From positions 1 through 50,803 of the forward strand of contig NZ_JQKV01000001.1 in assembly GCF_000746205.1 (NCBI RefSeq): DNA of 50,803 bases. The letters are read 5' to 3'. The translations under genes were made by a program, and so were the position numbers. The notes under the pieces were generated by a model. That model did not search any database and was not told where the DNA came from. It saw nothing but the letters and a program-made list of their open reading frames with translations. Origin of the DNA: Halorubrum sp. BV1. GTDB taxonomy: Archaea > Halobacteriota > Halobacteria > Halobacteriales > Haloferacaceae. This document shows, piece after piece, positions 24,877 through 32,898 of the stretch. How positions within the stretch are numbered: position 1 is the first letter of the stretch; each line of letters opens with the position of its first letter.

Positions 24877-25890
24877 TCACGCCACCCGCTCGTACAGCGA
24901 CCGGTACCGCTCGGCGATCGAATCGAGCGAGAACGCCTCGCTGCGAGCCGCCGCGTTCGCCCCCAGCCGCTCGCGGAGGTCGGGATCGCGGAGCCGGCGG
25001 AGGGCGTCGGCGAACGCACCGATCTCGCCGTCTGCGTCCGTCCCCTCCCCGGTGCCGGTCGCCGAGACCTTCAGACAGTCCTCGCCGTCGTCGAGCCACT
25101 CGAACGTCTCGATGTCGCGGACGACGACGGCTTTCCCGGCGGTCATCGCCTCCAAAAGCGCGATCCCCTCGTTCTCCTCGTGGGTGGGGAACAAGAACAC
25201 GTCGCCCGCGGCGAACGCCCCCCGGACGTCGTCGATGTATCCGGTGAACGTGCAGTTCTCCGGCGATTCCTCGATGAGCCGCGTGGTCTCACGCCCCTTC
25301 AGCGACAGATCGAGGGGACCGAACCACGCGAAGTCGATGTCGGGAAGTTCGCGGGCGAGGTCGACGAACGTCTCTAACCCCTTCCGTTTGATCACGTGGC
25401 CCACCAGAAACACGGTCGGCGGATCGAGGTCGTATCGGTCGCGGTACTCCGCCTCCAGCGACTCGAACCCGTCGAGCTTCTCGCGGTCGACGCCGTTCGA
25501 GATCACGGTCGTCGGCGCGTCAGTGTAGTCGGCTATCACGTTCTCGTTGTATTCGGAGGGGCAGACGAGCGCGTCCGCGAGCCCGTACGCGCGGCTGAGA
25601 TACGGCTTGAGCGGCTTCGCGAGCGCGTTGGTAAACCGGAAGCTGTCGCCGAAGTCCTCCGCGGTGACGTGCGTGTGGGCGACCACCGGCACGCCGCGGT
25701 CGCGCGCGCGCTTCGCGTACCACACCGACCGGGGACCCATCAGGTTGCAGTGGAGCACGTCTGCGTCGAGCGTCGGTTCCGTGGTATAGTCGATCCCGAC
25801 GCGGTCGAGCATCGTCCGCTGGTGGGCGACGGACTCCGCGATGCCGCCCGTGATCCGGTCTCCGAACTCGAAGTAGTGGCTGACTCTCAT
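24877..25890 (-). CDS. glycosyltransferase family 4 (GT-B fold)
   Basis: A 337-residue retaining glycosyltransferase. The N-terminal acceptor domain has 'DADVLHCNLMG' and 'GVPVVAHTHVTAEDFGDSF'. The C-terminal donor domain starts at 'PPTVFLVGHVIKRKGLETFVDLA' and carries the GT4 E-x7-E signature in 'THEENEGIALLEAMTAGKAVVVRD'. It has no membrane helix, so it works on the cytoplasmic face with a nucleotide sugar donor. It follows an alkaline-phosphatase-superfamily gene by 73 bases on the same strand, with a membrane LPG-synthase-type gene divergent beyond; this trio suggests S-layer or lipid glycan assembly. Sugar and acceptor are unknown. Confidence 0.9.
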   Translation of the reverse strand: MRVSHYFEFGDRITGGIAESVAHQRTMLDRVGIDYTTEPTLDADVLHCNLMGPRSVWYAKRARDRGVPVVAHTHVTAEDFGDSFRFTNALAKPLKPYLSRAYGLADALVCPSEYNENVIADYTDAPTTVISNGVDREKLDGFESLEAEYRDRYDLDPPTVFLVGHVIKRKGLETFVDLARELPDIDFAWFGPLDLSLKGRETTRLIEESPENCTFTGYIDDVRGAFAAGDVFLFPTHEENEGIALLEAMTAGKAVVVRDIETFEWLDDGEDCLKVSATGTGEGTDADGEIGAFADALRRLRDPDLRERLGANAAARSEAFSLDSIAERYRSLYERVA

Positions 25891-25963
25891 CGCGGCGTCA
25901 CGGCCGTTCGCGCGGCCGTCGCAGCGGCACGGCCGACCGCGCGGCCGTCCCGGTCGCCCTCGC

Positions 25964-26848
25964 TCACTCGACTTCCAGCCACGGGACCTCCATCAGCGGC
26001 GGGATGTGCGTCTCGATGTGGTGTTCCCACACGCCCTCCTCGCCGAACGCCTCGCCGTGATCGGCCGTCACGACGACGGTGCCGTCGAGTTCCTCGACGA
26101 GTTCGGCCACGGATTCGAGTGCGATCCGGAGGTTCTCCTCGTACAGCCGTAGTGCGGTGACGCGGGTGCCGTCTTTCACGAGGTCGGCGGGGTCGAGTTC
26201 CAGCCAGAGGCCGGCCTTCTGGGCGAACTCGTTGTCGTCCAGCCGGCTCTCGATCTTCGGGCGGATCGAGTCGCTGAGCGAGGAGAGCAGGCCGCCGTCG
26301 GCTCCGCCCCCTCCGTCTCGGGCGGCGTCGTCGTCTGCCGACTCCTCTTCCTGCCGTTTGATCCCCTTCTGGATCTGTTTGAGCTTCTGTCCCTTCCCGC
26401 GCGAGAGGTACGGCGCGTGCGGCTGCATGTAGTGGAGGACGGTTCGGTCTGCGGCCTCGACGGCCGCCTGATTATCGTGGAACGCTTCGGCGAGGCCGTC
26501 GGGCGGGACCGTGCCGAGGTCCTCGTCCCAGCCGGTCTTCCAGACGTCGTGGATGTCGCTGATGTGTTCGGAGGCGGTCCACGCGTAGTCGCAGCTTGCC
26601 CCCCACTTCAGCTCGTTCAGGGGGATTCCAAGGTCGTTGATGAAGGGGTTCCCAGAGAAGTAGGCGATGTCGTGATCGCCCGTGAACGTCCGGTAGGCCC
26701 ACTCCGGCGTCGACGAGCCGACGCTCCAGCGCTTCTCCAAGTCGCCGTCGAGGTACTCGTCGTACACGTCCTCGAACACGTCGTAGCGACACGCGTCGAG
26801 GACCAGACAGTAATCCCACTCCGACTCGAGGAACCGCTGGTCTTCCAT
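25964..26848 (-). CDS. alkaline-phosphatase-superfamily (sulfatase/LTA-synthase-like) protein
   Basis: A 294-residue cytoplasmic member of the metal-dependent phosphatase/sulfatase superfamily. The metal-binding start 'DYCLVLDACRYDVFEDVY' has Asp-Ala-Cys where sulfatases have the Ser/Cys/Thr nucleophile. The C-terminal metal site 'VVVTADHGEAFGEEGVWEH' is intact, and 'TVLHYMQPHAPYLSRG' is the middle metal motif. An acidic/glycine insertion occupies about 165-190. Similar genes sit beside glycosyltransferases in haloarchaeal surface-glycan loci; they may add or remove phospho- or sulfo-groups on glycans. It is first in the minus-strand pair, with the promoter in the 126 bases shared with the divergent membrane gene. 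Confidence 0.85.
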   Translation of the reverse strand: MEDQRFLESEWDYCLVLDACRYDVFEDVYDEYLDGDLEKRWSVGSSTPEWAYRTFTGDHDIAYFSGNPFINDLGIPLNELKWGASCDYAWTASEHISDIHDVWKTGWDEDLGTVPPDGLAEAFHDNQAAVEAADRTVLHYMQPHAPYLSRGKGQKLKQIQKGIKRQEEESADDDAARDGGGGADGGLLSSLSDSIRPKIESRLDDNEFAQKAGLWLELDPADLVKDGTRVTALRLYEENLRIALESVAELVEELDGTVVVTADHGEAFGEEGVWEHHIETHIPPLMEVPWLEVE

Positions 26849-26974
26849 AGGTCGTGCGCCCGTATCCGGCCGACGGTTGTATTCTTATTGGTACGGGCGC
26901 TCGACTCCCGTCCACCCCTGACTCTGCCCGCCCGCGACCAGACGTTTCAAGTCCGATAGCGCCACAGGAGGGGC

Positions 26975-27988
26975 ATGGACCGGAACCCGCGGCGCGGGCT
27001 GATACTGGGCGCGCTCGCGGCCCTCGGGATACTCGCGGTGCTCTTCGTCGTCGTGGGGGCCGGCCGCGTCGTCGATCAGCTCGTCGCCGCCGACCGTCGT
27101 CTGGTCGTCGCCTCGTTCGGCCTCGCGCTCTGCTGGCTGCTCGCGTGGAGCATCATGCTCCGGACCGTGCTCGGCTCTCTCGACGTGTCGCTGTCGGTTC
27201 CAACTGCGTTCCTCGTGTACGCCGGCGCGGTGTTCGCCAACAACGTCACGCCGTTCGGACAGGCCGGCGGCGAGCCGGTCGCGGCGGCGCTCATCTCGCG
27301 CGTGTCCGGTTCGCGCTACGAGACGGGGCTCGTCGGGATCGCGAGCGTCGACGTGCTCAACGTGGTCCCGTCCATCTCACTCGTCTTCCTCGGCGTCGGC
27401 TACTACGCGACGACGACCGCTGTCGGCGAGCGGCTGAGCGTCGCGGTCGCGGTCGCCGTCGGACTCATCACCGTCATCGTCACCGTCATCGGACTCGCGT
27501 GGCGGTTCCGCCGACGGATGGTCGCCCGCCTGCCCGCCGGCGTCGCCGGACTGCTCGGTCGGCTGGACCGGTTCGATCCAGCCCCGCTCGAAGCCCGACT
27601 CACAGAGCGGCTCCGGAACTTCTTCGCGGACATAGAGCGCGTCGGGACCAGTCCGGGCCGGCTCGCGGCGGCCGTCGGGCTCTCGCTCTCGGGGTGGGTC
27701 TTTCAGGCGGCGGCGCTCACGGTCGCGTTCGCGGCGGTCGGCCACCACATCTCGCCGGCGATTCCGATATTCGTCGTTCCCTTGGCGTACGTCGCGGGTG
27801 CCACGCCGCTTCCCGGCGGACTCGGCGGGATCGAGGCCGCGTTCGTCGCGCTGCTCGTTCCCACGACCGGCATCCCGGCGTCGACGGTCACCGCGGCCGT
27901 GCTCGTGTTCCGCGGGGCGGTCTACTGGATGCCCGTCGCCATCGGCGGCGTCTCGGCGTCGGCGCTCGGCGTTCGAGCGATGCGGTAG
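26975..27988 (+). CDS. lysylphosphatidylglycerol synthase-type transmembrane protein (UPF0104)
   Basis: A 337-residue protein with about eight transmembrane helices and the UPF0104/LPG_synthase_TM motifs 'NNVTPFGQAGGEPVAAALIS' (about 89-108) and 'VAGATPLPGGLGGIEAAFVALL' (about 274-295). It matches the membrane half of LPG synthases and the haloarchaeal AglD C-terminal region, without any enzyme domain. A strong Shine-Dalgarno (aggagg) lies 4-5 bases before the ATG. It is probably a flippase-like or accessory membrane protein for lipid-linked glycans, given the divergent GT4 and phosphatase-like genes. The basic loop after residue 165 is cytoplasmic. Confidence 0.87.
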   Translation: MDRNPRRGLILGALAALGILAVLFVVVGAGRVVDQLVAADRRLVVASFGLALCWLLAWSIMLRTVLGSLDVSLSVPTAFLVYAGAVFANNVTPFGQAGGEPVAAALISRVSGSRYETGLVGIASVDVLNVVPSISLVFLGVGYYATTTAVGERLSVAVAVAVGLITVIVTVIGLAWRFRRRMVARLPAGVAGLLGRLDRFDPAPLEARLTERLRNFFADIERVGTSPGRLAAAVGLSLSGWVFQAAALTVAFAAVGHHISPAIPIFVVPLAYVAGATPLPGGLGGIEAAFVALLVPTTGIPASTVTAAVLVFRGAVYWMPVAIGGVSASALGVRAMR

Positions 27989-28024
27989 GCGGGAGCGAAG
28001 ACGGTCGCCGCGTGAACCGAGTCG

Positions 28025-29068
28025 CTAGACGTACCCTTCCTCGACGAGCAGTTCGCCGTTCAGCAGGGAGGCACCGGCCGCGCCGCGGATCGTGTTGTGC
28101 GCGAGACAGTTGTACTTCGCGCCGTCGTCGGTCGTCTGAACCCCGCCGGCGACGATACCCATCCCGTCGGCGTACGTCCGGTCGAGCCGCGGCTGCGGAC
28201 GCTCCGGATCGTCGTCGCCGAACACCTTGATGAGCTGGTCCGGCGAGCTCGGCAGGTCCGCGCTCTCGAACGCCTCCATCGCCTCTCGCAGCTCCGCCGG
28301 CGACGGGTCCGCTGTGAACTCCGCGAAGACGTTCTCTAAGTGGCCGTCAAGCGTCGGGATCCGGTTACACGAGGCGGCGACGTCGGCGTCGTGGAGGTGT
28401 ACCGCTGCGCCGTCGAACTCCCCGAGCAGCTTCCGCGACTCCGTCTCCATCTTCGCTTCTTCGCCGCCGATGTGCGGGATGGCGTTGTCGATGATCTCCA
28501 TCGAGGTGACGCCGGAGTAGCCCGCACCGGAGACCGCCTGTAAGGTCGAGACGTGCACGCTTTCGAGCCCGAACTCGTCGATCGCCGCGAGCGTCGGAAC
28601 CATGGTGATGGTCGAGCAGTTCGGGTTCTTCACCAAGGCCCCGTCCCAGCCGCGCTCGTCGCGCTGGACCTCAATCAGATCGAGGTGGCCGGGGTTGATT
28701 TCGGGGATGGTGAGCGGGACGTCGTCGGCCATGCGGTCGTTTGAGGAGTTCGACGAGACGACGTATCCCTCCTCTAAGAACGCCGGTTCGACGTCGCTCG
28801 CGACTCCCGAGGGGAGCGACGAAAAGAGCAGGTCGACGTCGGCGTCGGCGACCCCGGCCGGGTTCGTCTCCGCGACCTCCATCTCGGCCACGTCGTCCGG
28901 AATGGGCGTGTTCACGCGCCACTTCGCGGCTTCGCGGTACGTCTTGCCGGCGCTCTCCGCGCTCGCGGTGACCGCGGCGAGCTCGAAGGTCGGGTGGTCG
29001 TCGAGCAACTGGATGAATCGCTGTCCCACAGCACCGGTGGCACCGAGGATGCCGACTCGTACAGACAT
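28025..29068 (-). CDS. asd: aspartate-semialdehyde dehydrogenase
   Basis: A 347-residue NADP enzyme making aspartate semialdehyde for lysine, threonine and methionine. The nucleotide loop is 'VGILGATGAVGQRFIQLL' (5-22). The catalytic Cys 151 lies in 'VKNPNCSTITMVPTLAAI', and the family His is in 'CNRIPTLDGHLENVF'. The end 'AHNTIRGAAGASLLNGELL' is typical of the archaeal/fungal ASD group. The frame extends to 29086, but ATG 29068 starts right at the Rossmann strand. It is convergent with the UPF0104 gene across 36 bases and divergent from nhaC. Confidence 0.96.
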   Translation of the reverse strand: MSVRVGILGATGAVGQRFIQLLDDHPTFELAAVTASAESAGKTYREAAKWRVNTPIPDDVAEMEVAETNPAGVADADVDLLFSSLPSGVASDVEPAFLEEGYVVSSNSSNDRMADDVPLTIPEINPGHLDLIEVQRDERGWDGALVKNPNCSTITMVPTLAAIDEFGLESVHVSTLQAVSGAGYSGVTSMEIIDNAIPHIGGEEAKMETESRKLLGEFDGAAVHLHDADVAASCNRIPTLDGHLENVFAEFTADPSPAELREAMEAFESADLPSSPDQLIKVFGDDDPERPQPRLDRTYADGMGIVAGGVQTTDDGAKYNCLAHNTIRGAAGASLLNGELLVEEGYV

Positions 29069-29168
29069 TGCACGGGGGTCAGTCACAGGGACGTAAGTGC
29101 GTTCGGATACGCGCCGATTCCGCCCGCTCGCTGAGAGGAATTAAATACGCTCTCGCGAGTTATGCGAT

Positions 29169-30848
29169 ATGACCGACTTCGGCGCGCTGTCGATCGCTCC
29201 GCCCGTGCTCGCGATCGTGCTTGCGATACTCACCCGAAAGGCCGTGTTGTCACTGTTTCTCGGTATTTGGTCCGGTGCGGTGATCGTCACCGGCGGGCTC
29301 GGGATCGTCCAGACGTTCGAGTGGATCGTCGCCGCGATCTCCGACGAGTTCCAAGCCACCATCCTCGTGTTCACCCTCCTCCTCGGCTCCGGCGTCGCGA
29401 TGGTGTGGAACCTCGGGGGGACGGCCGCAGTCCGGGAGTGGGCGCTCGCGCGACTCGACAGCCAGCGGAAGGCCGGGCTCGTCGCGTGGGGACTCGGTGT
29501 CGTCCTCTTTTTCGACGACTACGCGAACACCGCTATCGTCGGCTCGGCGATGAAAGACGTCTCAGACCGCCTCCGAATCTCCCGCGAGAAGCTGTCGTAC
29601 GTCGTCGACTCCACGGCGGCACCGGTGGCCACGCTGGGGATCTCCTCGTGGGTCGCCTTCCAGCTCTCGCTGATCGGGGAGGGGTACGAGTCCGCGGGCG
29701 TCGACGCCGCCAACCGCCCCGGCACGTTCGAGGTGTTCGTCTCCTCGATCCCGTTCAATATGTACGCGATCTTGGCGATCGTGATGGTGCTCGTGATCGT
29801 CGGCACGGGCCGCGACTACGGCGAGATGCTGACCGCCGAACACCGCTCGTGGACCGCGGGAAAGGTCACCCGCGACGAGGCGGTGCCGATGCAAGACGTC
29901 GCCGGCGAACTCGGCGAGCCGCCGGCGTCGACGCCCCGACTGGTCAACTTCTTCGTCCCCGTTGCGGTCCTCATCGCAGTCACGATCGCGACTGCGCTGT
30001 GGTCGGGAGAGTTCTCGCCGATCGGGTTCGCCGGCGACCTCGCAGCCGGCGAGTTCGGCCCGGCCGGCGGGCGGCTCTGGGACGCGGCGCTTGACGCCTC
30101 TTACGAGGTGGCGCTCATGATCGGCTCGTTCGCGATGGTCGCGAGCGGGTTCGCACTCGGGAAGGCGTACGACGTCTTCGGCGTCGGCGACGCGACGGAG
30201 TACACGATAGACGGGTTCGGAATCATGCTCACCGCGGCCGCCATCCTCTCGCTCGCGTGGGGGATCGGCGAGGCGATCGACGCGCTCGGGACGGGCGACT
30301 ACGTGGCGACGATGGCGGTCGGATCCGTGTCCCCCGCGCTGTTGCCCGCGCTGGTGTTCGTCGTCGCGGGCGTCATCGCCTTCTCGACGGGCACGTCGTG
30401 GGGGACGATGGGAATCGTCACCCCAATCGCGATTCCGATCGCGTGGGAGGTCAGCGGCGGCGGTCCCGCCGGTCACACGCTCGTCGCCGCGATGGTCGGC
30501 GTCATCTTCTCCGGGGCGATCTTCGGCGATCACAGCTCGCCGATCTCGGACACGACCGTCCTCTCGGCGACGTTCACCGGTGCCGACCTGATCGACCACG
30601 TTCGGACGCAGATCTACTACGCCGTCACCGTCGCCGCTGTCGTGGTACTGCTTCTCGTGATCTGGGGGTTCACGCGGGTGACGCCGCTCGCGCTGCTCCC
30701 GCTCGGCGCGGTCGTGCTCGTCGGGCTCGTGTATCTCCTCTCTGCGGTCGACGCGCGCCGCCGCGGGATCGACCCGGTGTCGGTCCGCGAGGTCCAAAGC
30801 GACGACGGCGACGCGGTCGTCGTCGCCGGAACCGAACAAGAGGACTGA
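29169..30848 (+). CDS. NhaC-family Na+/H+ antiporter-like protein
   Basis: A 559-residue polytopic membrane protein, about 12 helices, of the NhaC/ion-transporter superfamily. Typical stretches are 'LTRKAVLSLFLGIWSGAVIV', 'FFDDYANTAIVGSAMKDVSDR', 'STAAPVATLGISSW', 'AFSTGTSWGTMGIVTPIAIPI' and 'IFGDHSSPISDTTVLSAT'. It exchanges Na+ (or a small solute) for protons; substrate in haloarchaea is mostly unproven. A TATA-like 'gaattaaatac' (about 29136-29146) lies 23-33 bases before the ATG, so it is likely leaderless. The C-terminal tail is acidic and cytoplasmic. Confidence 0.92.
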   Translation: MTDFGALSIAPPVLAIVLAILTRKAVLSLFLGIWSGAVIVTGGLGIVQTFEWIVAAISDEFQATILVFTLLLGSGVAMVWNLGGTAAVREWALARLDSQRKAGLVAWGLGVVLFFDDYANTAIVGSAMKDVSDRLRISREKLSYVVDSTAAPVATLGISSWVAFQLSLIGEGYESAGVDAANRPGTFEVFVSSIPFNMYAILAIVMVLVIVGTGRDYGEMLTAEHRSWTAGKVTRDEAVPMQDVAGELGEPPASTPRLVNFFVPVAVLIAVTIATALWSGEFSPIGFAGDLAAGEFGPAGGRLWDAALDASYEVALMIGSFAMVASGFALGKAYDVFGVGDATEYTIDGFGIMLTAAAILSLAWGIGEAIDALGTGDYVATMAVGSVSPALLPALVFVVAGVIAFSTGTSWGTMGIVTPIAIPIAWEVSGGGPAGHTLVAAMVGVIFSGAIFGDHSSPISDTTVLSATFTGADLIDHVRTQIYYAVTVAAVVVLLLVIWGFTRVTPLALLPLGAVVLVGLVYLLSAVDARRRGIDPVSVREVQSDDGDAVVVAGTEQED

Positions 30849-31071
30849 CCCGACCCGGGACGGACCAATTAAGTCCGCTCGGCGGCTAGCGTCTCATGCG
30901 CGCCCTCAAGTCCCCGCCCGAGTACTCCCCGATGGGAGCGATGACCGCGCGGAGAACCCAGGCGCGCGACATATAGTCGCACACGCGACTCGCCCGTCGC
31001 CGCGCAGGCGACCGCCCGCCACGAGGGTTTCCCGGTCGACGCGGCACGCCGCCGGAGATGAGACCGGACGT
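30849..31071. other. high-GC spacer after nhaC
   Basis: High-GC non-coding stretch before the direct repeat. No gene, hairpin terminator or promoter is convincing. Base composition is that of the chromosome, in contrast with what follows the repeat. Confidence 0.45.
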
Positions 31072-31085
31072 TAGTGTTGCGGGCG
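31072..31085 (+). repeat. left copy of 14-bp direct repeat bounding the APC islet
   Basis: TAGTGTTGCGGGCG, identical to 32871-32884. AT-richer sequence starts immediately after it. Confidence 0.7.
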
Positions 31086-32870
31086 TACATTTCGAGTATG
31101 TTAACAGAAATATCTACAAGTAAATAAATCGGTTCAGCCACAGTCTATCGTCGGAGAAGAGTCCGCAGCAGTGGTCCTTTTTCCTCACCGGATTTTGGAA
31201 CTAATCGATGATGACGAGATTGGGATGAGGTCTGCCAGGAGTACTCAGGACTATCAGTTCGGAATGTCCATACTGCACACAGAGCGGAGTTCAGAAGTCA
31301 CAGTATATCGCTGTATGTGGATGGAGAAGAACCCGCATAAGTACCACCAACAAGTCCACAATCTTTTGACTAGCCCGCTTGTTACGATTTAATTGTACGT
31401 CTCAGTCGAGATCATGACTTCTGTGAAATCACTCCGATCTCTCCTGACTCGCAGTCGTCCTGGGAAACTCGGACTCCTCGAGGTCATTGCGATGGGTGTC
31501 GGTGGTATGGTTTCGGGCGGGATCTACGCTGTACTGGGTGTCGCAATGCAGCAAGCCGGTAACGCTGTCCCGTTGTCGTATCTCATTGCGGGTATCATCA
31601 CCCTTCTTACTGCCTATTCCTATCTCAAACTCACGCTACACTTCGGCGAGTACGGCGGCGCATTTTCATTCGTTGAGCACATCGTTGACAACCCGATAAT
31701 TGCCGCGTACGTCGGGTGGGTTCTCGTCGTCGGCTACGTCGGCGTGATGGCGATGTACGCGTTCGCCTTCGGTGCATACACGCTCACTGCCGCGAGAGCC
31801 ATCGCAGGGATCGAACTCCCGCAACTCTTGCGGCCGATTATCTCAACCCTGATCGTCGCTACGTTCGTTGGTCTCAATCTCCGGGGCGTCCACGAGACTG
31901 GCCTCTTCGAAGACATCGCAGTGTACATCAAAATCGTCGTCTTGCTGTCACTCGCAACCCTCGGAGTGATTTTTTATGATGGGAATGTGGCAGCACTCGA
32001 CTTCTTCAGCAAGGGCGTCGTCAGTCCCATCGCCGGATTCGCCATTATTTTCGTCTCCTATGAGGGCTTCCAACTCTTGGTCTATGACTACGAAGACATC
32101 GAGAACGTGGAACGAGTGTTGCCAATCGGGATGTACGTCGCCATCGCTATTTCGATACTGATCTACGTCTCAGTGTCGTTCATGGCGACACTTCACCTTA
32201 CGCCAGAGCAACTTCTCGCCCATCAGGAAGTCGCACTCGCCGAGGCCGTCTCCAACATCCCCGTTCTCGGGGGTGCTGGATTTGTTCTCGTCATCCTTTC
32301 GGCAATGAAAAGCACCTCGTCGGGTATCAATGCGACCTTGTTCGGTACCTCGCGGCTTGTTCATAAGATTGCGACAGAAAATGCACTCCCGCGTATGTTT
32401 TCGTTCCAGAACCGAAAAGGGGTCCCCGTCTACTCGTTGCTGATTATCGGCAGCCTGACGGCAGCACTCGCAGCCCTTGGCACTCTCAAACAGATTACTG
32501 AATTCGGATCAGTGGCCTTTCTGATCTCGTTTGCAGTCACGAATTACACGAACATCGTGCTCGCCGACGAGACGGGGTCGAACCGCCTCATTCCAGTACT
32601 TGGTCTGGTCGGCACGGGAGTTGCGCTACCGGTTGTTCTCTATCACCTCTATCGGACTGACGTGGAGATTCTGCTCTGGATCGTGGGGATCTTCGCGGTA
32701 GTCTTCCTCATAGAGTTCCTCTATGTCGATCGGAGTTCGTTTACGCCCGATCTAGACGGGGGAGAGAGAGGTTGATCTCAGCGATGGAATTTCAAAATGG
32801 CGAGACGCCCCCGTTCAACATAGACTCATTCGTTCATTTTCGCTGAGGCTACTAGTAGATTGTCGCCCGG
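31086..32870. mobile_element. 1.8-kb lower-GC islet between direct repeats
   Basis: A segment of 1785 bases with visibly lower GC and a different codon choice from both flanks, holding one APC permease gene. It is bounded exactly by a perfect 14-bp direct repeat. No integrase, transposase, terminal inverted repeat or tRNA target is seen, so the mechanism (site-specific insertion, homology-facilitated insertion or gain of a cassette) is open. Between 31086 and 31413 there is no secure gene; a 73-codon GTG-started frame (31171-31392) looks random. Confidence 0.55.
31414..32775 (+). CDS. APC-superfamily amino acid permease
   Basis: A 453-residue, about 12-helix transporter. The first helix has the APC substrate motif 'EVIAMGVGGMVSGGIYAVLG' (GxG-type unwound helix), followed by 'GNAVPLSYLIAGIITLLTAYSYLKL'. 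Helix 6 is 'GFAIIFVSYEGFQLLVYDYEDIENVERVLP', with the conserved 'E-N' and proline-rich loop, and the cytoplasmic 'LHKIATENALPRMFSFQNRKGVPVYSLL' motif is present. It probably imports an amino acid or exchanges it for another solute. I choose ATG 31414; TTG 31393 is in frame upstream. A gatttaattg element (about 31386-31395) is placed 19-28 bases before the ATG. Its codon use is more AT-rich than its neighbours, and it lies in the repeat-bounded islet. Confidence 0.87.
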   Translation: MTSVKSLRSLLTRSRPGKLGLLEVIAMGVGGMVSGGIYAVLGVAMQQAGNAVPLSYLIAGIITLLTAYSYLKLTLHFGEYGGAFSFVEHIVDNPIIAAYVGWVLVVGYVGVMAMYAFAFGAYTLTAARAIAGIELPQLLRPIISTLIVATFVGLNLRGVHETGLFEDIAVYIKIVVLLSLATLGVIFYDGNVAALDFFSKGVVSPIAGFAIIFVSYEGFQLLVYDYEDIENVERVLPIGMYVAIAISILIYVSVSFMATLHLTPEQLLAHQEVALAEAVSNIPVLGGAGFVLVILSAMKSTSSGINATLFGTSRLVHKIATENALPRMFSFQNRKGVPVYSLLIIGSLTAALAALGTLKQITEFGSVAFLISFAVTNYTNIVLADETGSNRLIPVLGLVGTGVALPVVLYHLYRTDVEILLWIVGIFAVVFLIEFLYVDRSSFTPDLDGGERG

Positions 32871-32884
32871 TAGTGTTGCGGGCG
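32871..32884 (+). repeat. right copy of 14-bp direct repeat bounding the APC islet
   Basis: TAGTGTTGCGGGCG, identical to 31072-31085. It lies 14 bases beyond the 3' end of the MMPL gene, where composition returns to the high-GC background. Confidence 0.7.
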
Positions 32885-32898
32885 ACACGCTGTTCGTA

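Noticed and set aside
31171..31392. 73-codon GTG-started frame ahead of the APC permease
   Set aside because: No Shine-Dalgarno or convincing TATA, mixed composition, no family features; treated as non-coding islet sequence.
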